Shown: in pieces, positions 1 to 9,081 of the stretch
Numbering within the stretch: the stretch's first letter is position 1
Layout of the letters: every line of letters begins with the position of its first letter
NCBI GenBank assembly: GCA_035545735.1
Contig: DASZXS010000019.1
Location: forward strand, 119,711 to 183,710
DNA length: 64,000 nucleotides
Source of the DNA: JAJYKC01 sp035545735
GTDB lineage: Bacteria > Acidobacteriota > Terriglobia > Bryobacterales > Bryobacteraceae
Reading direction: 5' to 3'
The notes under the pieces: model-generated
Seen by the model: only the letters and a program-made list of their open reading frames with translations
What the model was told of the DNA's origin: nothing
Database searches by the model: none
Program-made: the position numbers and the translations under genes

Positions 1-5
1 CGTCC

Positions 6-698
6 GTGGTTAATAAGACGATCTCTACGGAGCTTTTCTCTTGCCGTCAGGTGGGGTATTTTGAGTCGAACGCCCATGCCTTTTCGCAAGTGGCTTCGTG
101 GGTAGACGGTTACCTGGCGCGCCCGCACAAGGACCTTGGCCGGCCGGGCACGGTATGCCCGTTCGCTCCTGAGGCCTTGATGCGCGATTTGATTCGTATC
201 GCCGTGGTGCGCCTAGGGAAAAATCAGAAACAGCAAATAGAAGAGGCCGTGCTCCACTTCCGGCGCGCTTTCCATGAGATGGAACCCCGGACGGGAGACG
301 CCTCGATCTATAAAGCAATTCTGATCGCGTTTCCCGATGTAAGCCTCGCCGACGCTCCCGGGTTGATTGATGTCTCCAAGGAGCGCCTGAAGCCCCTCTT
401 TGTGAACGACGGCCTGATGCTGGGGGAGTTCCACGAGTTGAACGAGAGCCCGGGGTTGCATAACCCGGATTTTCGCCCCTTGCGGTCTCCGATCCCGTTG
501 CTCGCGATTCGCCGCATGGTTTATTCCGACATCGTGTTTCTGAATCGTCCGTCCGACCCTCCCGAGAGGCGTATCCGCTTTCTCGAGGCCTATCTCAACC
601 CGGCGAACACTCTCCGCAAACAGGACCGCGAAGCGGCGCTGGAAATGCTGTCCGAGCTGAAAAAAACAGTCGCGTCCGAAATTGCCCGGGACGCCTGA
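6..698 (+). CDS. DUF6875 domain protein next to an NRPS
   Basis: Protein of about 230 aa that I recognise as the DUF6875 family by its conserved blocks: YLARPHKDLGRPG (residues 36-48), the CPF at 51-53, the FPDV near 109, and ESPGLHNP (147-154) followed by a proline- and arginine-rich stretch. There is no signal peptide or membrane segment, so it is probably cytoplasmic. No reaction is known to me for this family; homologues often sit in or beside natural-product clusters, which fits the NRPS located 470 bp downstream on the other strand. The start given is a GTG five bases from the window edge, so the true start could lie outside the window. It is followed after 3 bp by the YbaK-like gene, suggesting an operon. 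Confidence 0.8.
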   Translation: MVNKTISTELFSCRQVGYFESNAHAFSQVASWVDGYLARPHKDLGRPGTVCPFAPEALMRDLIRIAVVRLGKNQKQQIEEAVLHFRRAFHEMEPRTGDASIYKAILIAFPDVSLADAPGLIDVSKERLKPLFVNDGLMLGEFHELNESPGLHNPDFRPLRSPIPLLAIRRMVYSDIVFLNRPSDPPERRIRFLEAYLNPANTLRKQDREAALEMLSELKKTVASEIARDA

Positions 699-701
699 TC
701 C

Positions 702-1169
702 GTGCATCCTCGCATCGACGCAATTCTTCGCGGCGCGGCCGTCCGCTACCAGCTCCGCCGGCATTCCGATTTTTCAGGTCCCATTCGCAATCCGGCCGAT
801 TTCGCGAGCGCTCTTGGCTATGACGCCGGGCGCATCACTAAGACACTTTTCCTGAAGGCCGCCGCGGGAGGAGCCTTCTGTCTCGCGGTGGTTTCCGCTA
901 ACGCCCGTGTGAACCTCTCCTCTGCCGCTCACGAGATGGGCGCTTCCCGGTGCTCGGTGGCGCCGTCCGGCGATCTGTCGCGCATCTTGGACTATCCTCC
1001 CTTGGGGGTTTCTCCACTTGGCGCCGGCGGCATTTTGGTCCTGATAGACAGGGCGCTGCTGGGTTACGAATCGATCCTGGTTGGCGCCGGTGCGGTGGGA
1101 GTGGAAATCGAAATTGCGCCGTCCGATCTCCAGGCACTTACTGGCGCCCGGGTGATCGCTCTCCACTGA
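702..1169 (+). CDS. YbaK/EbsC-type aminoacyl-tRNA deacylase
   Basis: A 155-aa single-domain protein of the YbaK/prolyl-tRNA editing family, which hydrolyses mischarged aminoacyl-tRNAs in trans in the cytoplasm. Recognisable family features are the 'KTLF' block near residue 46 with its conserved lysine, the 'AVVSANARVNL' strand around residue 62, and the glycine-rich 'PPLGVSPLG' loop near 105, typical of the substrate pocket. The start is a GTG only 3 bp after the stop of the DUF6875 gene. The 3' end is separated by 2 bp from the convergent NRPS gene. Exact amino-acid specificity (Cys-, Pro- or Ala-tRNA) cannot be told by eye. A free-standing editing enzyme beside an amino-acid-activating NRPS may be coincidence. 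Confidence 0.8.
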   Translation: MHPRIDAILRGAAVRYQLRRHSDFSGPIRNPADFASALGYDAGRITKTLFLKAAAGGAFCLAVVSANARVNLSSAAHEMGASRCSVAPSGDLSRILDYPPLGVSPLGAGGILVLIDRALLGYESILVGAGAVGVEIEIAPSDLQALTGARVIALH

Positions 1170-1171
1170 AC

Positions 1172-3895
1172 TCATGCCGGGCCGGCCGAAACCGGCGCGA
1201 GGATAGCGTTAGGCTCCAGTTTCTCCAGGCGGGCAGTTAGTTCGCGCGCTACGGCTCTCACGTAAGGTTCATAGAGAATGGTGAAGTGGTCGCCGGGGAC
1301 CTTGCAGATGGACAGGTTACCCTGGATGAGCCTTCCCCATCCCATGGCTGGATCGGGGTCGTGGTCGCCATCGCTTTTATCGGCTCGAAATAGCAGGGCA
1401 TCTACGGGTAGAGGCGCTGGGACATACTGCCGCACCGCAAGGGCAAATGCGTCTTCCACGTGCCGCAGACGCGCCGTGGGGATGCCCAGGCGTGTCAATA
1501 GCAGATGTCGCCGGATTCTCATATCCATCAAAAAACGGGCGCCGTAGTAAGAGAAGTTCCGGCGTACCGAACTGATCTTCTCCTCCAGCGACATACCGTG
1601 AAACCGGTTCAACCGCCGCGACAGGATGCTCCAGATATGCCGCGTGATCCCTATCTCCCCCTCGCCTCTGCCGTCCCCGGAGTCGGGCGGCGATCCGATA
1701 TAAGAATCGAAGAGAATCACCATTCCGATGGTTTCGCCCAGGAGTCTCAACTGCCTGGCCATCTCGAACGCCACCAGTCCGCCTGCGGAATAGCCCGCGA
1801 GGAAATAGGGGCCGCTCTCCTGTGCCTCTCGAACCGCCTCCACGTAGTCCGCCGCCATGGCTTCCACTCTGTCATGCGGCAGCTCTTCGTCATCGAGACC
1901 CCTCGCCTGCAGTCCGTAGAGTGGAAAATCACCGCCCAGGTGCAGACCAAGCGCCTGGAAGCTAAGGACGTTCCCGCCGATTGGATGAACGCAGAATATC
2001 GGCGCGCGCACGCCCTCTTTTGAAATCGGCACCAGCGGCGACCACGAGGGGGACCACCCGCGGTCCCGCAATAGCTGAGCGAGTTGCTGGATCGTCGGCG
2101 CTTGAAACAGCACCGAAATGGGAAGCTTGGTTTCGAAGCGCTTCCCGATGGCCTTGGCGAGCTTCGCCGCCAGAAGAGAATGACCGCCAATCTCGAAAAA
2201 GTTGTCCGTAATGCCGACCGAGTGGAAACCCAGGGTGCGGCGCCAGATGGAAAGCAGTTCGGACTCCACGGCATCGGCCGGCGCCGTCAACGCGTTACTT
2301 CTCTCGTTAAGAGTTCTGGTCCGCGCTCGCAGGCCCTGGCGGTCCACTTTCCCGTTTCCATTTACCGGCAGGTTCTCCAGAGCGATAAATGACGAGGGAA
2401 TCATGTATGCCGGCAGTTTCTCTTTCAGGAATGTCCTAAGCTCTGGCGCCACCGCGTCCGCTTGTCCGTCCACGACAATATAGGCGATCAGCCGTTTGTC
2501 GTCGCGGCTGCACTCCTCAGCCACCACCGCATTTTCCCGGACCGACGGGTGCTGCGCCAGGGCAGCCTCGATCTCCTCTAATTCCACGCGAAAACCGCGA
2601 ATCTTGATCTGGTTGTCGACGCGCCCGACGAACTCAAGATTGCCATCGGGCAGTGGCTTCACCATGTCGCCGGTGCGATACACGCGCTCGCGCCCTCCCC
2701 CGGTCTCGATCGTGATGAACCGCTCGGTTGTGAGGTCGGCGCGATTGCGATAGCCGCGGGCCACCCCCAGCCCCCCGATAAAGAGTTCGCCGACCGTGCC
2801 GGGCTCCACTTCCCGCAGTTGCTCGTCGAGCGCGTAGAGCCGCGTATTCGGCAGCCCCTTGCCAATGGGAATGCGCGCCTCCGTGCCGTTTACCCGGTAT
2901 GTTGTCGCCGCGATTGTCGTTTCCGTTGGACCGTAGTGATTCCAGAAACCGCGAGTGTGCTCGGCAAGGAAGCGGGCCAGTGCGGGCGACATCGATTCCC
3001 CTCCGCTAATCGCCCGCATACGGCGGTTCCCCTGCCAGCCCGCATTCACCAGCAGTTGCCAGGTGGCGGGTGTCGCCAGCATCACGGTCGCGCCGACGCG
3101 CTCCACCTCGCTTCTCAGACTCTCCCCTTGCCCCGCCGCTGCCCGCGGCAGAATCGCCAGCGTCGCGCCGCCACAGAGCGGCAAAAAGAACTCCAGAACC
3201 GAAATATCAAAAGACGGCGAACTCAGCGCCGCAACGACGTCGTCCGGACGAAGCTCTATTTCAGCCTCGATACTGGCCAGGAAATTCGACAAGCCGAGAT
3301 GCTCGATCTCGACGCCCTTTGGCTTCCCGGAAGACCCCGAAGTATAGATCACGTAAGCAAGATCGCCCGGCTGTCCGCGGCGCCCACCGGGCGCGAACTC
3401 TCCCGCCTGCGTCCTGGGGATGTCCTCGATCATGATGGTCTTAACCGCTGGCAGATCGGCGAGATCTTCAAAGCTTCGCTGGGTTAACAGGAGAGACGCA
3501 TTCGCATCCGCCAGCATAAAGTGAACGCGATCCGCCGGGGAATGCGGATCGATTGGAAGATACGCCGCGCCCGCTTTCAGAATCCCGAGAAGCCCGGCGA
3601 TCATCGCGGCGGACCGGTCCAACAGAACGCCCACGAGGACCTCGGGGCCCGCCCCGTAGCCGCGTAGGTGACTCGCCACGCAATCCGCATACTGGTTTAA
3701 CGCGGAGTAAGTAATCTCCACGCCGTCGCATTCCACGGCGACCTTTTCCGGATGCCTGCGAGCCGCCGCCTCGAAGGCGCCGGGGACGCAATTCCCTTCT
3801 TCCGGAATGCCTTCGAACGACGTTTCATTCCCGGATACGGTTACCTCCGTATCGGGCAATTCCTGTGTCTCTCCAGTCCTTGTGGTCCCGTGCAT
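1172..3895 (-). CDS. Single-module NRPS: adenylation-thiolation-thioesterase, no condensation domain
   Basis: About 907 aa from the ATG at 3895 (an in-frame TTG lies at 3910; residue numbers below count from that TTG). Adenylation domain about 40-525 with core motifs YTSGSSGKPKG (189-199), NHYGPTETT (324-332), YRTGD (411-415), GRVDNQIKIRGFR (429-441) and NGKVDR (519-524). Carrier domain about 545-615 with the phosphopantetheine serine in GGHSLL (Ser578). Type I thioesterase about 635-890 with GYSAGG (nucleophile Ser708) and catalytic His875 in PGDHF. No condensation domain is present. Asp235 (FDIS), which pairs with the alpha-amino group in A domains, is retained, so an alpha-amino acid rather than a keto acid is the expected substrate. 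Such A-T-TE enzymes may release a single-residue product or dimerise it. Alignment to GrsA by eye suggests pocket residues D-I-L-A-I-G-H-I-A-K; this is unverified. Confidence 0.92.
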   Translation of the reverse strand: MHGTTRTGETQELPDTEVTVSGNETSFEGIPEEGNCVPGAFEAAARRHPEKVAVECDGVEITYSALNQYADCVASHLRGYGAGPEVLVGVLLDRSAAMIAGLLGILKAGAAYLPIDPHSPADRVHFMLADANASLLLTQRSFEDLADLPAVKTIMIEDIPRTQAGEFAPGGRRGQPGDLAYVIYTSGSSGKPKGVEIEHLGLSNFLASIEAEIELRPDDVVAALSSPSFDISVLEFFLPLCGGATLAILPRAAAGQGESLRSEVERVGATVMLATPATWQLLVNAGWQGNRRMRAISGGESMSPALARFLAEHTRGFWNHYGPTETTIAATTYRVNGTEARIPIGKGLPNTRLYALDEQLREVEPGTVGELFIGGLGVARGYRNRADLTTERFITIETGGGRERVYRTGDMVKPLPDGNLEFVGRVDNQIKIRGFRVELEEIEAALAQHPSVRENAVVAEECSRDDKRLIAYIVVDGQADAVAPELRTFLKEKLPAYMIPSSFIALENLPVNGNGKVDRQGLRARTRTLNERSNALTAPADAVESELLSIWRRTLGFHSVGITDNFFEIGGHSLLAAKLAKAIGKRFETKLPISVLFQAPTIQQLAQLLRDRGWSPSWSPLVPISKEGVRAPIFCVHPIGGNVLSFQALGLHLGGDFPLYGLQARGLDDEELPHDRVEAMAADYVEAVREAQESGPYFLAGYSAGGLVAFEMARQLRLLGETIGMVILFDSYIGSPPDSGDGRGEGEIGITRHIWSILSRRLNRFHGMSLEEKISSVRRNFSYYGARFLMDMRIRRHLLLTRLGIPTARLRHVEDAFALAVRQYVPAPLPVDALLFRADKSDGDHDPDPAMGWGRLIQGNLSICKVPGDHFTILYEPYVRAVARELTARLEKLEPNAILAPVSAGPA

Positions 3896-3948
3896 AGAGC
3901 GCAGCAGCAATACCGCGAGCTACTCTATTATCTCATTGGACTTTGCTG

Positions 3949-6900
3949 TTATGGATGAGTGATCGTAACATTGTCGAACACTGCCGTATTAATCTTGGTA
4001 ACGTCATGCGACGTCACCGCTAGACCGGCATATACACTATTGGCCATGTTGATGGAAAACGGAGAATTAATCTGCGTCCACGTCGTTCCATCGGGGGAAG
4101 AATATGCTGTGAAAGTATTGGCGGATCGCACCAGCCGCAGCCACACGGGATAAGTGACATTGAAATACGGACCCGAAGTTGCGCTGCCGCCGGTCGTTTG
4201 GCGCGCATGAAAATTAAATAACGTGGGAATTGCCACGGAAAAAGCGAAAGTAGAATTCGAATTGAGCGACTCCCGGATCATGAGTCCCGCTTTCGCGTAG
4301 AAATTCGTGTTCGTGATGCTCTTGAGGCGGGCGGTAATCGTCGTATTTCCCGCGATCGGCCAATAGTTGAAGTTGAACTGATCGGAAGCTTGCCAGATAT
4401 CGGCGCCGGAACCGGACACCGTGTAGGTTCCGTTGCTGACCACCACGCTGCCCGCGAGCGCTGGGGATCCGATATTGACGTCCGTTCCATTGCCCAGTCC
4501 TGTGCTCACCACCAGCAGGGTCACAGCGGTGGTTCTCACTAATCCCCCGCCCGCTCCCCGAATCGTGAGGGAATACCATCCTGGCGGCGTCGTAGCACTG
4601 GTTTGGACGTTCAGCGAACTGGCGCCGGCGCCGGTGATGGAGGGCGCGCTCAGCGCGGCGGTCGCTCCCGGCGGCACTCCCGAGACGCTTAGACTAACCG
4701 TTCCCGAAAAGCCGTTGAGTGGATTCACCCACAAGGAGAACGCGGCCTTTCCATCCGCGCCGGCCTGCAGGATAGCCGCTCCCGTCGTGTTGACCGTGAA
4801 GTCGGCGGCCGGGTTCGTCGACGGAGTGAAGGACACGTGATCAAAAACCGCTGTATTCGCCGCAGCGGGGTTTTGCGAGGTGACCGCAAGGCCCGCGTAC
4901 ACCGTCGGCGACGTGGCGATGGACACAGTTTCATTGATCTTGGTCCATGTATTCCCGTCGGTCGACGAATAGGCTGTGTAATTCCCGTTGAGCCGCGTTA
5001 AGCGAAGCCATATTGGGTATGTCGCCGGAAAATATGGCCCGCTCGAAGAATAATTCGTGGCAGCCGTCCGGTAATGGAATGAATACAGGGAGGGCGACGC
5101 CTCCACGAAGGCATATTGCGAGTCAGGCGAGAGCGACTGCCGGACCATGATTCCCGCCTTGGCGTACTGCGAAGTATTCGTGATGCTGACAACACGCGCC
5201 GTCAGGGTACCGTCCGCCGGCATGGACCAATAGTTGTAATTGAATTGATCGGATCCAAACCAAATGTCCGTGCCCCCGCCTTTTACGGTGTAGACACTGC
5301 CAGACACACTGGCCGCCCCGGGGATGGCGGGAGAGCCGATATCGGCATCCGTTCCCGAACCGGATCCAAACGCCGTCCCATTCACCACCAGCGTCACTTG
5401 TTTCGACTGGGAGAGCGATCCGGATTTCCCGGTGACCGTTATGACATAACTGCCCGCTGGCGTTGCGGCGGTTGTCTGTATCGTGAGCGCGGATGAGCCC
5501 GTGCCCGTAATGTTGGCCGGCGAGAAAGCCGCCGTTGCTCCCGCCGGGAGTCCGGTCGCGCTCAGCGCAATTGCGCTGGCAAAGCCTCCCGAGGCGGTCG
5601 TTGTAACGGTATAACTCCCGGCGCCGCCCGGGCTCACCGTCTGCGATGCCGGATTAGCAGCCAGGGAAAACCCGGCTGTGGCCTGAACCACCAGTTGAAT
5701 CGAGACAGAGCGCGCCTGCCCTGCGCTCGTTCCGGTAACGTTCAGGTGGTAGGTCCCGGGCGGCGTCGCCAGCGCCGTCGAGATTGTGAGTGTCGACGTG
5801 ACGATGCGGCTGACGCCGGCCGGTTCAAAATAGGCCGTGGCGCCAGTCGGCAAGCCGGAGATCGACAGGGTCGCCAGTCCGCTATAGCCATTTGCATCGG
5901 TGTCCGCAATCGTGTAGGTGGTTGTTCCTCCCGCGGCGACGGTTTGCGCCGCCGGCGTCGAGCTCAGCGAGAAATTATTCACGCTCAGAACGATCGTGAT
6001 ATCGCGCGTCAGCGTCCCGCTTACGCTGCTGATCGTCACCGGGTAGGTCCCGTTGGGGGTCGCCTGGGTCGTCTCGAGCAACACCGAACCCGAGCCTCCC
6101 GCGCCTGCCGGGGTGGGCACGAAATTCCCGCCGGGGGGAAGCCCGGCGGCGCTGAACGAAACCGTCCCGTTAAAACCGTTCACACCTTGGATGGCAAGAG
6201 GAACGGCCACGGAGTTCCCCGCCAGCACCGGCGAATTATAGAACGGGGCTGGGGTTGAGACGCTAAAATCGGCGGAGCCATTCACTGCCGGAAAAAAACT
6301 GACGTTGTCGAATTGAGCGGTTCCCAGTGTTCCGTTGGACTGCGACGTCACCGCCAGTCCGACATAAGCCGTTGGTCCCATCGGAATCGAAACCGGATTC
6401 CCCACTTGCGTCCAGTTAGTCCCGTCCGCCGATCGATAGCCGGTGAAATTTCCGTTTGCCCGGACGATCTTCACCCACTGCGGATAGGCCGGCGGAAAAT
6501 AGGGCGTGGATGCCGAAGCCGCTCCGGGAATGTTGCGATATTGGAAACCGTACAGCGATGGCATGCCTGCTAAGAAGGCGTAACTCGAGTCGGCGTCGAG
6601 CGAAGCCCGGAACATCACGCCGGACTTCGAGTAGAACCCGGTGCTCGCCGGACTGACCACACGGGCGACGATCGCTCCATCGCCGGTGAACTGCCAGTAT
6701 GTGAAGTGAAACTGGTCGGAGTTGCCCCAGATGTCCGCACCCGAGCCGGATACCGTATAGGTTCCGGCGTTCAGCGTCCCGCTGCCGGCCGGAGAGGGTC
6801 CGCCAATGTCCGCATTGGTGCCGGGCCCCATTCCCGCCGCCTGAGAACTCACCACCAGCGTCAAGCCGACCGACGAGTTGACCGTACCGCTGGTCGCTAT

Positions 6901-8739
6901 GACGGTGAACGAATAGGTGCCCGTCGTCATTCCCGCCGCGGTGGTAATGGTCAGATTGGTAGACCCGCTGCCGTTCACCGTCGCCGGTGAAAACACCGCC
7001 GTTGCGCCTGCCGGCAGCGCCGTCGCCGAGAACGTCACTGAACCCTGGTGTGCCTGCCCTTGAGGATTGTTCACCGTGATCGAATACGGAATACTCTTGC
7101 CGGGTGAGACAGTCTGGCTGGCCGGAAGCGCCGAGAGCGAGTACTGGCTCGTAGCCCCCAGCAGTCCATAGACGGTCACCTTGTTCGAGAATGTGGCCAT
7201 ATACACCTTGCCGTTGGCCACGGTGGGCGGAACGAACTTGGCGAAATTTCCGATGCTGTCACGGGCCGCGTTCTGCTGGGAATCCCATAGAACGTTGGTC
7301 AGATCGTCGGCGTTGTAGGCACGAAGAATTCCCGGCACGGTCGCATGATTCGAGTCGCCCATCAAAGGCGTCGAGGCCCACACTATTCCGGTGCCTGGCG
7401 TGCTTCCGTTCGAGGACACCGCCAAAAAGCCGCCCGGCATGCCGTCCGGAGCGCGAATCAGGCTTTGGGTTACCGGCGTCTCGGTGAGGCTGCTGCCGTT
7501 AAACGCAAACCCTTTCAGATAGTCGAATTCGCTCTGCATGTAAACCACGGGCCCCAGCGTGGGGCTGTTCCAATACACCGGGCTCCCGTGAATGTGTCCA
7601 TTTGCCGCCAGAAACGTTTGGGGCACCTGCGCGTTGTGATTCGCGAAGTTTCCTAAAGCCGACCGGTTCAGCAGGAACAGGATCCCCGGCTTCCCGCCCG
7701 TGACCATCATGTTTGAATTCGGAATAAGCAGCGGGCCGGACGACCCAAGATCGAGGTCGTTGTTGTTCAGATAACTGTAATTGTCCGGCGTAAACCAGTC
7801 GAGCACCTGCAGCGAGGGACTGAGCTTCAGAACCGTCGACCCAAAATTCTGAACGCCGTCCCACGTCCCGTTCCCGGTGCTCAGATAGACGTTGCCGCTC
7901 GCGTCGAAAGAGGGCGCCTGCCCCGCCTGCCAAATGCCGCCTTCATTGCCGCTGGGCGTATTCGCAAACACGGCTTCCTGCGCCAGAGTCGTGGCGTTGT
8001 AACCCATCACCCAACCGTGATAGGTCCCATAATCGTTGTGGGACGCCCATGCGATGTAAACCCTTCCATTCGCAAGCGCCAGCGCGGATCGCTGGTTGTG
8101 CCGCATCGGGTCGAAAGTAATCTTTCCCGCCGGCCCGGTGAACGTTCCTTGAATCGTCACCGCTCCGCCAAATTTGTCCGCGCCCGTCGTGATGTCCAGG
8201 GCGCGGAGCCTCTGTACATAGACCCCGTTCTCCAGCGTTCGGGCAAGCAGATAAATCGTCCCCGTGTTCGCGTCGATCACCGGGGTGCTTTCAATTCCGA
8301 TCGGCCCGATGATATCGGTAGCCAGCGGCTGCACGTTGGCGCTCGGAACAGCCGTGATGCCCGCGGCCGGGTTCGTGAAATTCCGGCTCCATAACGGACT
8401 GCTGTTCGAACCGGTGTTGCTGTCCGCATCGAACGCGTAGATGCTGTCGTTCATCGTGGCGACATACACCACGTTGTGAACGCCTTTCCCCGGAATCGCG
8501 ACGTTCGGCACATACAGCGGCTGGGCATAGATCTGTCCGTCCACATTTTGAGAGAAGAGTTTCCCAAATTGGTTAACGTTTACGTTCGATCGCGTTAAAT
8601 TTGTTTCCTGCAGGTTTTGTCCGGTGCGGGCGTTGTCATTGTGCTGAGTTAGGACGCTAACTTGTCCAAAAACCGGAAGTGCGAGAGCAAAAAAGACGGT
8701 ACCCCAGGGCAGGGGCGCAAGAATGGTTCGAAGATTCAT
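3949..8739 (-). CDS. Large secreted protein: PQQ-like beta-propeller plus Ig-like and three DUF1349-like domains
   Basis: A 1596-aa exported protein. The signal peptide ends near residue 25 (ALPVFGQ). Residues 26-528 look like a PQQ-repeat type beta-propeller, with repeated patterns such as YAFDAD, VYLSTGNGT and VANGKVYMATF. From 530 on the chain alternates Ig-like domains (about 532-632, 820-920, 922-1020, 1022-1120, 1312-1411) containing the recurring 'ASQTVSPGG' start with three copies of a concanavalin-A-like DUF1349-type module (641-817, 1129-1306, 1417-1596) marked by G-x-D-IW, K-x-G-hM-R, DGTxWT and YxGLAVTS. Function is not known; the modular adhesin-like build suggests carbohydrate or surface binding outside the cell. 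Its N-terminal propeller is paralogous to the protein at 12210-14495. The NRPS starts 39-54 bp after its stop on the same strand. Confidence 0.88.
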   Translation of the reverse strand: MNLRTILAPLPWGTVFFALALPVFGQVSVLTQHNDNARTGQNLQETNLTRSNVNVNQFGKLFSQNVDGQIYAQPLYVPNVAIPGKGVHNVVYVATMNDSIYAFDADSNTGSNSSPLWSRNFTNPAAGITAVPSANVQPLATDIIGPIGIESTPVIDANTGTIYLLARTLENGVYVQRLRALDITTGADKFGGAVTIQGTFTGPAGKITFDPMRHNQRSALALANGRVYIAWASHNDYGTYHGWVMGYNATTLAQEAVFANTPSGNEGGIWQAGQAPSFDASGNVYLSTGNGTWDGVQNFGSTVLKLSPSLQVLDWFTPDNYSYLNNNDLDLGSSGPLLIPNSNMMVTGGKPGILFLLNRSALGNFANHNAQVPQTFLAANGHIHGSPVYWNSPTLGPVVYMQSEFDYLKGFAFNGSSLTETPVTQSLIRAPDGMPGGFLAVSSNGSTPGTGIVWASTPLMGDSNHATVPGILRAYNADDLTNVLWDSQQNAARDSIGNFAKFVPPTVANGKVYMATFSNKVTVYGLLGATSQYSLSALPASQTVSPGKSIPYSITVNNPQGQAHQGSVTFSATALPAGATAVFSPATVNGSGSTNLTITTAAGMTTGTYSFTVIATSGTVNSSVGLTLVVSSQAAGMGPGTNADIGGPSPAGSGTLNAGTYTVSGSGADIWGNSDQFHFTYWQFTGDGAIVARVVSPASTGFYSKSGVMFRASLDADSSYAFLAGMPSLYGFQYRNIPGAASASTPYFPPAYPQWVKIVRANGNFTGYRSADGTNWTQVGNPVSIPMGPTAYVGLAVTSQSNGTLGTAQFDNVSFFPAVNGSADFSVSTPAPFYNSPVLAGNSVAVPLAIQGVNGFNGTVSFSAAGLPPGGNFVPTPAGAGGSGSVLLETTQATPNGTYPVTISSVSGTLTRDITIVLSVNNFSLSSTPAAQTVAAGGTTTYTIADTDANGYSGLATLSISGLPTGATAYFEPAGVSRIVTSTLTISTALATPPGTYHLNVTGTSAGQARSVSIQLVVQATAGFSLAANPASQTVSPGGAGSYTVTTTASGGFASAIALSATGLPAGATAAFSPANITGTGSSALTIQTTAATPAGSYVITVTGKSGSLSQSKQVTLVVNGTAFGSGSGTDADIGSPAIPGAASVSGSVYTVKGGGTDIWFGSDQFNYNYWSMPADGTLTARVVSITNTSQYAKAGIMVRQSLSPDSQYAFVEASPSLYSFHYRTAATNYSSSGPYFPATYPIWLRLTRLNGNYTAYSSTDGNTWTKINETVSIATSPTVYAGLAVTSQNPAAANTAVFDHVSFTPSTNPAADFTVNTTGAAILQAGADGKAAFSLWVNPLNGFSGTVSLSVSGVPPGATAALSAPSITGAGASSLNVQTSATTPPGWYSLTIRGAGGGLVRTTAVTLLVVSTGLGNGTDVNIGSPALAGSVVVSNGTYTVSGSGADIWQASDQFNFNYWPIAGNTTITARLKSITNTNFYAKAGLMIRESLNSNSTFAFSVAIPTLFNFHARQTTGGSATSGPYFNVTYPVWLRLVRSANTFTAYSSPDGTTWTQINSPFSINMANSVYAGLAVTSHDVTKINTAVFDNVTITHP

Positions 8740-8845
8740 GAATATCGTTTTTGTTTAATCAAGTCTGGAGAAGAGTATGGTTCTCACCACGTCTCCTCCT
8801 GTAGAGCACAGTGGCAACGGAGCCGAACAGACTCGCTCGATGTTC

Positions 8846-8875
8846 AGTATACTGGCGACCTGGTTAGTAGCACAA
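8846..8875 (-). promoter_or_regulatory. Putative sigma70-type promoter of the 1596-aa secreted protein
   Basis: On the minus strand TTGTGC (8870-8875) and TATACT (8846-8851) are separated by 18 bp. The start codon at 8739 lies about 100 bp downstream. The -10 is embedded in the palindrome CAGTATACTG. This rests on consensus matching only. Confidence 0.45.
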
Positions 8876-8898
8876 GAACTACAGGAACTACAAGAACA
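8872..8898. repeat. Three tandem 9-bp iterons next to a promoter
   Basis: The plus strand reads ACAAGAACT, ACAGGAACT, ACAAGAACA in direct succession with no spacer. They begin inside the minus-strand -35 box and extend upstream from it, the usual place for an activator site. The regulator is unknown. Confidence 0.55.
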
Positions 8899-9081
8899 GT
8901 AAGTAAACGCGGCATTTCTTCTATTCTTCAGGGCGCATTAAGGACAACACTGGTAATGATTCTAGTGGTCCCAGAACGCGGCCCATTACCTACGATGCGG
9001 AAGTTGTGGGAAAATAATACCCTGGCGAACGGCGGGCGGAGCGAGCCCCCAACCGCGCGCCGCGGCCGGTCGTGGAAAGTT

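Larger units (their letters stand above)
8740..9081. promoter_or_regulatory. Gene-free control region upstream of the 1596-aa secreted protein
   Basis: This 342-bp gap holds no gene I can support. It contains a minus-strand sigma70-like promoter (8846-8875), a perfect 10-bp palindrome CAGTATACTG (8845-8854) covering the -10, and three tandem 9-bp repeats (8872-8898) just upstream of the -35. The half nearest the beta-helix gene (8950-9081) shows nothing clear beyond its G+C-rich end. Confidence 0.55.
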
